Source: Cubamyces lactineus (Eukaryota; Basidiomycota; Agaricomycetes; Polyporales; Polyporaceae). Taken from it: a stretch of DNA of 64,000 bases. Numbering within the stretch: the stretch's first letter is position 1; each line of letters starts with the position of its first letter. Positions 55,970-64,000 of the stretch are shown here, one piece after another. The translations under genes were made by a program, and so were the position numbers. The notes beneath the pieces were generated by a model that did no database searches, was not told where the DNA came from, and saw nothing but the letters and a program-made list of their open reading frames with translations. The stretch spans positions 558,001 through 622,000 of the forward strand of contig JACDTU010000016.1 of the NCBI GenBank assembly GCA_022376465.1, written 5' to 3'.

Positions 55970-56374
55970 CTTTCAAGCCCAAGAGTACAGAGAAGAAGCG
56001 AGACGAAAAGATGTGGTTGAATGCGCGGTTGAAACTACCTCGAGCGCTGACGAGGTCCCATTTATGAGCAGAGCCGAAGAAGCAAAGCCTTTATATAGCA
56101 TTGTGCGCCTTTGACATTGGTCGAAGCATTCGCTACCTGTAGCCTATTGTCATGACAATCAATGAGTGTACAATGTCTCATGGGACGTACTCACCTCAGG
56201 CCCGAGCACACAACGGTGTTTCGCTATACAGATGTCAGACATTGACCGCGCAGCTTCCGTAGTGAATGAGGAAAAGAAGGGTATCTGATTACTCCGGTGA
56301 ATAGATCCTCACATCAATAACGAAAGCGCGTCCTTCCCCGATCACTGTCTCCATAAATCATGTACACAGTAACC
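55970..56374. other. intergenic
   Basis: The promoter side of the F-box gene and the 3' side of MVP1. Nothing recognised. Confidence 0.5.
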
Positions 56375-59145
56375 TCATTCCAACGGCATACCCTCAACTG
56401 CATCCATTAGCGACGCCCAGTTGGCGACCGCGGCCTCTGAGAAGTCGTGCTCTTCGCGAGCGAAGGACTGGACGGCCTGCGTAAGAAGGGTGTTCTCCCG
56501 GTTGTGAAGCACCACGCGCAGTTCGTGCCACATGCTGAGGAACACAGAGCGTTCAGTATTCCCGCCGACAGGCTGAGGGCGAAAGACTCTCACCAAGCGC
56601 GGATGAACACCCGTCTGGCTAGTGATGCAGCAATCAAGGCTTGGTCCTTCTCGATTGCGCCTGCGAGCTTGTCTGCTTCATGCTCCCATCCATCTTTCTT
56701 CGCTTGCCGCACCACTTCGAGCTTGCGACCGGTTGTGTCGATATGCTTGCGCAGACGGTCAACTTGATCAGGCGATAGCCGGTCGTGTCGGATGAACAAA
56801 TCGCGCATAGCAATGTACAGGTCACGCTGCGCCTGCAGACGATTGCATCAGCATCCGGACGATTACTCTCTAGCCGAGTGTTATATGCGCACCTTGAGTG
56901 CTTCCAACGTGGAATATAGCATTGTACGAGACTGACATGCATTCTTCAGTACAAATGACGGGTACCATGCTCCGGGGGTTGCACTTACCCGGTGTTCAAG
57001 AGCGTCTGCATGACGCTGCGTGTGATTTGAGACAGCGCCCATCCCATGACGGACGCCATTGCAGAGATCGCAGTCTTCCCCGCGCCAGCAGCGTTCGTTC
57101 ACCTCCACAAGGCTCTTGACCGTGTTTGTCAAACGCGATAGATCGGCCTGTCCGTCCAACGATGTGATGCCCCGCATGGTTCCGGTCAGGCCCGAGAATA
57201 TGGAGGATGATGAGTCGTGACCAGACGAGGTCGATGATGCGGCGGAGGCAGCCAGTGGCGAGGCAGGGGCCGATTGCGACAAGCGTTGAGTGGTCGAAGG
57301 CGACAGCACCGAGGACGACAGCGAGGCAGCGAGCGAGAACGAGGGCAGGTGAGTCGGCAAGAAGCTTGGCCGGAGGACAGGAGTGAGCCGTACCGCTGCT
57401 GCCTCTCTGCGTCTGACGATGCGTTCGGTGAGCAAGCAGATGCGCTGCCAATGCTCTATCAGGAAGCCAATCTTCCCGCGCACGACACTACCCACGATGT
57501 CAGCGATATACAGCTAACTAGTACAGAGATTCATGTAGGTCTTCGTACGCACGCAAGCTTGTCATCAAGATCGCTTGGGATGCTCATTTCCTCGATGGAG
57601 TCCACACGCTTGCTTGCAGATTCCTCCTCGTATGATATTGCGGTATGTTTACGCCATTCTTCAAAGGAGGGTTCAGTAAGGAAAGCAGCAAGCACTGGAT
57701 CGTCCTTTATGACAGGATGATTCCTATAAACGTCAAGTCAGTATATGCGAGATCGCGTCGAACCGGTGCGAAAACCCACACGACAAAGTTGATGAATCGA
57801 GCCAGGCCTCGGCTGTATCATTATGTGAGTAGGTGTGCGTTTGCTATATAGACATTTGTCACAAACCGTCGTTGTTCAAGGAATCCTTCGTCAGCTATCA
57901 CGTTGTAGTTAGTCAGCAATGTCCATCGTTAGGAAGATAGAATTGGGAAGGGAGTCTCGTAGAGCTACCCGGCACCGAGCGAACCGCATTCGGTATGGTG
58001 GGCATGTCGCCGCGGCACATTGACATTGAGTCGATAGATACTCACGTCCTATACGCTTCGGAGGCAATGCTGGCAACAAACGGAACGGGTAGCGCTTGAC
58101 CAGCACGTCCCAGAGGAAGACGAATTCGGAATACCTTCGGGGTACTGGGGCGCCGCGCTAACGTGATAATATGAGCCTACGCACATGAGACTGTGGAAAC
58201 ACCCGTACATCGCTGGAGATCTCGTAGACCAGGTACCTATTCAGCACGAATCCCTGATGACCCAAAACATTGACGAAGATCGTCTCTTGCTTCTTCCACC
58301 ATTCACGGGGTAGACCCGACCCTGATATGCTAGAGGTAGCACCATTGTTGACACTGCCAATGGCGGGAGCCTTGGGAGCGGTGGTAGAAGTAAATTTGGA
58401 CACATTCCAGGGGTCTTCGGTTGAGTACGCCCGGGCAGGCATTGGCATGCGCATGGCATCTTGGAAGTTGGATGTAGAGGGAGCCATAGACTCAAGGTCA
58501 AGAGTGGGTTCTGGTAGAGCATTCTGTTGAGCAAGGGCGGCTACCCGCTCTACACTCAGATCTACAGACAGGAACTCAGATATCAAAGTTCGAATGCGAC
58601 TACCCCTGCGACAATACCTTTCCCGGATTGTGCGAGCGCAGCAAGGGCAAGGGCAACGAAGAACTCAAGGCGCGACACACGCGGTCTTGAGCTCACAAGG
58701 CTGACGATCTACCAACATAATAAGTTCACAGTCTCACGATATGCTCAATTCCGGACCCCTACCCTGTCGATAGTAGACGCTGGAAGGGACGAGGTGCTCA
58801 GCGCCCTCGATAAAGCATTGACCGACGTCTCGCCAGTATTATCTGGGTCAACGGCAGACCACGCCCGGTTGTATATTGGGGGTACAACGGCGTCTCCTAT
58901 GCATGACTAATGAAGGAAATACAGTGTCTCAGAGAAGGGACTTGCATACCTATGATAGAGCTGAAACTACTTGAAGACGGCGTGAAGGATGGCAGGGTCG
59001 GGGGCGCGGGGCTCGGCGCCGTACTCCATGGATCCAGGCCATCGTCGTAGACAGAGCTTAGCAGAGGGTTCTCGGTGGCCATAAAACTCGCGCCAAATTG
59101 CGAGGAGCCACCGTAAGGCTGCACCGGGCGAGGTGCGTTGAACAT
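56375..59145 (-). CDS. MVP1: sorting nexin Mvp1 (PX-BAR)
   Basis: A multi-exon gene. The first five exons are 58950-59145, 58763-58896, 58618-58708, 58209-58561 and 58046-58157, and the coding sequence ends at 56375. The N-terminal part carries the Mvp1 EH-like segment ([20 protein letters not shown], then [12 protein letters not shown] and [14 protein letters not shown]). A linker leads to the PX domain: [34 protein letters not shown] with the phosphoinositide-binding RRYSEF, and LPPKRIG. A helical BAR-like region completes it, including [20 protein letters not shown] and the C-terminal [17 protein letters not shown]. Mvp1 (SNX8-like) binds PI3P and forms tubules that return membrane proteins from endosomes. 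It is divergent from the Mbp1-type gene across about 440 nt. Confidence 0.92.
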
Positions 59146-59581
59146 GGCGAAGGCAAGACGACAAGAAGTTTATCAGACAATAGTGGTAGCTGTGGTGATG
59201 GTCGCCGCGAGATTGGAGTGCCACGGAGCATACAAGATATGCGTGTCGTCGTGGATGGAGAGAAAGTCGTCGCCAGCGTCGAGGACGACGTCGAAGAGGT
59301 CCGGCCTGACGCGGTCGCAGCAGCAAAGAGCGGCTAAGTCGTTGACGTCGCGCCTACGCACTGCGTGATGCTGTGTGATGCTTGTGACGGTGACGCCCAG
59401 AAACGCGGTCACAGGATCGCGGTGGTGACAGCCACGTGCTCCGTGGGGACGGAGAATTGGAGCTCCGACGACACGCCTGAGCGCGTCTCGGCGCGCGTCC
59501 GTGAGACTCAGCCCTCCGCTCCCGCCGCCGCTCGCCATCGCCCTTGTTCTCCTCTTCCCCCTCGCCAGTGCTGCATATCCA
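59146..59581. other. divergent promoter region, MVP1 / Mbp1-type gene
   Basis: The 5' ends of both genes point outwards from here. I see no TATA box near the MVP1 start and no coding pattern. Confidence 0.5.
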
Positions 59582-62500
59582 ATGCAGTCCGCATCTCGGG
59601 CTCCTGCGCAGCAAACGCCAGTCAAGATATACAATGCCGTTTATTCTTCAGTCCAGGTACGTCTCAGTGATCATCCGTGTGCGTACAGCCCGCTCAGCAG
59701 GTACCGCGAACGCGTACAGGTGTACGAGTGCATGGTCCGCGGCATTGCCGTGATGCGCCGGCGCGCAGACTCCTATGTGAACGCAACTCAGATCCTCAAG
59801 GTCGCTGGTGTAGACAAGGGCCGTCGTACTAAGATCCTCGAGAAGGAGATCCTGCCGGGCAAGCACGAGATTGTCCAAGGAGGATATGGGAAGTATCAGG
59901 GAACATGGTAAGTTCTGCTCCATCAATCCTCGCTATTCGGGGGTAGGCAAGCTCGAATGCCTTTTCATATCGAGCTCTGTCACGTTGGGTACTGGCGTCA
60001 ACGCGAAGTGGCAAGCTGTAGACGTCTTTGAGGCGTCACAGTCTTGTACGAATGAGTTGGCATAATGGTGGCTTACCGTAATGTGCGGCCGAGCCAGGCA
60101 ACGTCTTCGCTTGGCTACTGTGGGCACAGAGTTCTCCAGCCAGGGTGTGCCAGGTAGGGCGAGGCGCGAGCATTCCCGGAAGTTGCCCGACAAGCCGGGA
60201 TAAGGAATCGAGGAGCGCGAACTGGCACGCTGGGGGGATCCCTGTTCGGATCAATGCATGTCCCTTGTGCACGGTAGCGTAGTGAACAGTGCAAATGGCG
60301 CGTCGTAGCAATGCGAGACATTTCGTTGCTTGCGGCGCTCTCATGTATTGGCGAAGAATGCAGAGTCGCGGTATTCTCAGACTGACTCAAACTCTCCCAG
60401 GATTCCTCTCGAGCGTGGACGCGATATTGCGCTTCAATACGGTGTCGCGCCTCTCCTTGCTCCCCTATTTGATTTCGTTCCCAACGCGAATCCCATGGGC
60501 TCTCTCCCGGCATCCCTGACAAGTGTTCCTGGTACGCCCTTCAACTTCACTTCTTGATCTAGATAGTCAGCAATCTCATATACCGCCCGTTTACGCGGCG
60601 CCTGGAGGTCTAGCACCGCCGCCAATAATGCCAGGATCTGCACTTCGCCTCCTCAACCAAGGACGCGCACAAGGCTTGTTCACGCCCTCTACTTCCAGTA
60701 TGTCTACCCTTCATTCACTTCTCAGTACTTCACCCGGCCCACACCTCATAGCTGGCTACCCTGCTGGTTTCCCTTCAATTGGTCCCATCTCGCCCACTCC
60801 TCCACCACTCAGTCATCCTCTAAAACGTTCGCACTCACAATTGGAGCCCGAATCTCACACGATGTCAGCACCGTCAACTTCGCAAACTGCGCCGCCCGTT
60901 CTGGCTGCATCCCCCGACATCCAGATGCTTGATCGTTCCCGGCCGTCATCGACTGTGCCCCAAGATGGTGGCCCCTCACCCTCAAAACGCGCTCGCACGG
61001 AACCACCACTGCTCCCCGACGGTACTGGTCGTGTATCTCCGGCTGTCGCAACAATTCAGCCGCATGCCAGCATGCCCCCTCCCACCACAAGTAGTGCGCA
61101 ACAAACCGATGGCCCGAACGTCACGAGCAATGGGCTCTCAAGGCCCCCGAGCTCTCAGTCCGCTGCCCCCAATGGCAAAGCGCCCGAAAGCAAACCAGGT
61201 TCTCCGCAGTATAGCATTCGCTTCGCTTCCAAACCCTCCATCTCTCGGACACTAGACCCCAATGCTCCTGCTCGCGACCCTCGGCGCACCGCGGTTGTCC
61301 AAGCGATTTGCACGCGAGATGACCCGCAGCCAGTGCTGGACATGATCCGCGAGATTCCCCCAGACAACCCTGCGCTCGCCTCAGATATCGATCTTGTTCT
61401 GGACGAGCAGGGGCATACAGCGCTGCATCTGGCTGCTAGTACCGCGAGGCACACGACGGTCAAGGCTCTCGTCGAAGCGGGGGCGGATATACACCGGGGG
61501 AACTACAACGGAGAGACGCCGTTGATGCGGGCATGTCTGGCAACACCTTGCTTCGATTCTCAGACCTTCCACAAACTAGTTGAGTTGCTCCATCCGAGTA
61601 TTCGGACGCTCGACACCGCCCGACGGAGCGTATTCCACCATATCGCTGCATCAGCAGGCGTCAAGGGGCGTGCGACAGCCGCGCGATATTACCTGGACCA
61701 GATCAATTTGTGGATCGTGAACAACGAACAGGCGGATTTCAAGTCTATCATTGACATTCAGGACGAGCATGGAGATACGGCTCTGAATATCGCGGCCAGA
61801 GTTGGGAATCGAGGCTTGGTGAGGGCGCTGCTGGATGCGGGTGCCAATAGGTTACTTGCGAACAAGCTTGGGCTACGACCAGGGGATTTTGGCGTGGAGA
61901 CCGAGGTAAGCAGCAGCTCCGCATGATAGAGAGCAACACTCATCCGCCTGCTAGGAATTAGGAGGAAGCGCACGATCAGAGGACATCCTCGCTTCCCTCC
62001 GATCCGGGCCCTCCATCCCCCTCCAGAAGAGTCAGGATGTGATAGCTGGTCAGTGCACGTCGGACGTGGTGTCCACCATACTGAACCCCCACGCAACATA
62101 GATATCACGTCCATGATACAGGGGTTGGGCCAGGAGTTCGCAGCAGAGGTGAAGACAAAGCAAGATCATCTAGACGTCACGCAGGTGCATCTGCGTGCCG
62201 CTACACGCGAGCTCTCTGAGCAGCGGAAACAGATCCAACAGTGGCAGGCACGATGTGGAGAGCTGGATCAGGCGACGCAACGCGTGCGGAACCTTGAAAA
62301 GGCACTAGTAGATGAGGACAACTTCGATTGGACGGGTCGAACTGAGCTTGATGGTTCGGATGCGGGCCCCTCTGCGGGACCTGCGTTCCAGGCGCGTGCA
62401 GGAGTGTCAACAATGATGGGTATTGGGGGCGCAGTGGATATACCCGCGAACCTGGAGGTCGACCCCGCCGTTCCTGTGGGCGACTCGGCTGCGAGCCTGG

Positions 62501-62908
62501 TGAGGCTGAGGCGGTTGAAGATGTGGTACACACGTGTGGAGCAGCTTATGGAGTCGCGTCTGCGCTCGTTGGAGGGTGCGAGCGCGGAGAAGGAGTATCA
62601 GTGCAAGAAGATCGTTGCGTTGTGCACTGGGGTGCCGATAGACAAGGTGGACGAGGTGAGTGGCTCGTCTATCGGTGTGGCGTGGAATGCGACAGCGATG
62701 GCGCACGATGCGTTTGCCCACGAGTGGTGCTAAGCTCGTTTGTGCGCAGCTCCTGGAAAATCTTGTCGTCGCAATGGAGAGCGAATCGCAGGTGATCGAT
62801 ATCAGCCGCGTGTCAGGATTCATGCAGAAGGTGCGCAATAACCATAGTGGTACTCGTGCGCAGTGGCCTGCTCACGCGCGAGACCCCGACAGGTCCGGAA
62901 TGGTGTGA
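59582..62908 (+). CDS. APSES / ankyrin-repeat transcription factor (Mbp1 type)
   Basis: Exons 59582-59656, 59720-59907, 60401 to about 60520, about 60560-61905, 61955-62048, 62102-62655 and 62750-62908. The KilA-N/APSES DNA-binding domain is at about residues 20-115 ([42 protein letters not shown] and [10 protein letters not shown], then [10 protein letters not shown]). A long Pro/Ser linker is followed by ankyrin repeats ([33 protein letters not shown]). A coiled coil ([28 protein letters not shown]) and a conserved C-terminal helix ([14 protein letters not shown]) complete the protein. This is the layout of Mbp1/Swi4/Res proteins that drive G1/S genes through MCB-like sites. The intron inside the DNA-binding domain is unusually long (493 nt). 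The junction near 60.52-60.56 kb is uncertain, because all options give an intron of only 31-41 nt. Confidence 0.9.
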
Positions 62909-63912
62909 TATAGTGGATAGATATGTGCATAAGACGGACAAGCCCAGAGGTACGACATCGTACGGCCCTGGTATGCACGTCGTCGTGCACGCTTCGGATC
63001 AAGGCTCCTATGTTTCTTCCCTTTTGTGTTGGTGTCGTATCGTCAATGGCCCCTCAGCACTGTATTTCTACGCATCGCCGCCTTTTATTATTATGTGCCA
63101 ACGCCACCATATACCCGTGTAGCCCGTCCTAGCTTGTAGCGGCTGAAGCATAGGCCGATGCTGTCACCCCCCAACCCTGGACCAAGGTCCGCGTGTACAT
63201 GTCAAGGTGAGCGCAACTTCTGATGTCGCCCCGGGTAAAGCTTAGAACCCAGTGCTAGACCGCAAAGGCTCCGACTTGCGGTGACTGCAGACCCTCTTTC
63301 TTGAGATCAGCTGTACGAAACCTGTCCCTCCTGTCTCTTGCGGGAAATATTGTTGTCGAAATTCTGGGCCTGAGCATGGGCCATCGATCCACGCAGCGAG
63401 CAAGTGACCCGTCACGGCGTCGGGATAGCTCTCCCATAGCTCCTCGCAGCTCGCGCCGAACATTCCTGGATCAACAGGCGTGCGCATGGACCCACCCTCA
63501 GGCCCCGGGGACACCGGCCCACGGAGAGTACATAGGGGGCTGACATCAGTCGACGGAGCACTGGGCCCGGCCCTCAGTGGACGCTAGTACGAGTTCGGCC
63601 GCTGCTTGTTGCAAGCGCTTTTATGCAGCTCCGTACAATGTGACAGCCGTCACGCCTTGGGGGCGCTGTCGATCGCACTTTGATCGTGGTGGCGGCGAGG
63701 CCACGCACCGTCCAGCGCAACGAACAAGGATGCCCGGTTTTAGATGGCCATTGTCCAGAGCGCAACATGCGCCGTATAAAATTCCAGGGCAAAGACTGCC
63801 GCGTCCACATCTTGCACTTCTCGAATTCTTCGCTTACTGCTGAGCTCTTCTTCGTTCTTGTCCTGTTCAACCGACTTCAAGGTTTCTCTAACGTTGTTTC
63901 CTACTAACCATC
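62909..63912. other. intergenic
   Basis: No gene supported. The right end holds a TATA box at about 63774-63780. Confidence 0.45.
63774..63780 (+). promoter_or_regulatory. TATA box of the truncated last gene
   Basis: GTATAAA, about 135 nt before the ATG at 63913. Confidence 0.45.
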
Positions 63913-64000
63913 ATGATGCTCCGCCGAGTCGTTCACAACTGGTTTGGCCGGCATGACAGCCGCAAGGGTATGTTCGAACACAGCTGGCACACAAAGTTAT
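63913..64000 (+). CDS. start of a gene cut by the window end
   Basis: An ATG at 63913 opens a short exon (MMLRRVVHNWFGRHDSRK) ending at a GTATGT donor at about 63968. A TATA box lies about 135 nt upstream. Too little is present to name a product. The support is the promoter, a reasonable start and a good donor site. Confidence 0.35.
   Translation, partial: MMLRRVVHNWFGRHDSRKGMFEHSWHTKL

Noticed and set aside
1..64000. CRISPR array, operons, Shine-Dalgarno sites or prophage
   Set aside because: Spliced genes with GT-AG introns and eukaryotic families throughout show a fungal nuclear genome; no regularly spaced repeats were seen.

Overview
The window is from a filamentous basidiomycete, most likely a wood-inhabiting Agaricomycete. 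Genes are dense and intron-rich, with mostly 50-70 nt introns and regular GT-AG junctions. The gene families fit as well: DUF6533/DUF6534 seven-helix proteins, fungal HNH_2 proteins, F-box/LRR proteins, a multi-exon P450, and a cdc15-type kinase carrying a CH domain. I rebuilt gene models by hand; where all exons are listed the total length is a multiple of three.

Layout. 0.8-3.6 kb: an acetoacetate-decarboxylase-fold protein and an HNH_2 protein. 4.1-12.1 kb: two near-identical secreted GH18 glycosidases (A, minus; B, plus) in divergent orientation around COQ3 and an F-box/LRR gene. 12.7-17.4 kb: a Kre9/Knh1-like membrane-anchored surface protein, a SnoaL-like protein and a tail-anchored coiled-coil protein of unknown family. 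17.4-19.6 kb: gene-poor, with a perfect 14-bp inverted repeat pair. 19.6-22.0 kb: a seven-helix DUF6533 protein with a Gly/Met-rich tail. 23.3-27.9 kb: two further GH18 genes (C and D) in tandem on the minus strand. 29.5-35.1 kb: a 1,769-residue kinase with CH, STE-type kinase and C1 domains. 35.1-38.6 kb: gene-poor. 38.6-39.0 kb: a small secreted cysteine-containing protein. 40.5-44.6 kb: a PHD/TFIIS-central/SPOC/RGG transcription factor (Bye1 type). 45.5-47.0 kb: a DUF6534 seven-helix protein. 48.9-50.2 kb: an HSL-type alpha/beta hydrolase. 52.3-54.4 kb: a cytochrome P450. 54.6-56.0 kb: an F-box protein. 56.4-59.1 kb: the sorting nexin Mvp1. 59.6-62.9 kb: an APSES/ankyrin Mbp1-type cell-cycle factor. 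A further gene starts at about 63.9 kb and runs off the end.

The main point of interest is the GH18 group: four intact secreted paralogues in 24 kb, forming two structural classes. A and B have 5 exons and a single 459-nt exon over the catalytic core. C and D have 9 and 11 exons, including micro-exons of 10-14 nt. D has an extra intron that splits a 22-nt exon shared by the other three copies. The secreted-protein genes B, C, D and the small secreted protein have clear TATA boxes, whereas the housekeeping genes I checked (COQ3, BYE1, MVP1, CDC15) do not. The remaining genes are ordinary cellular functions (ubiquinone synthesis, septation signalling, endosomal sorting, G1/S transcription, RNA polymerase II elongation) with no sign of a metabolite cluster.
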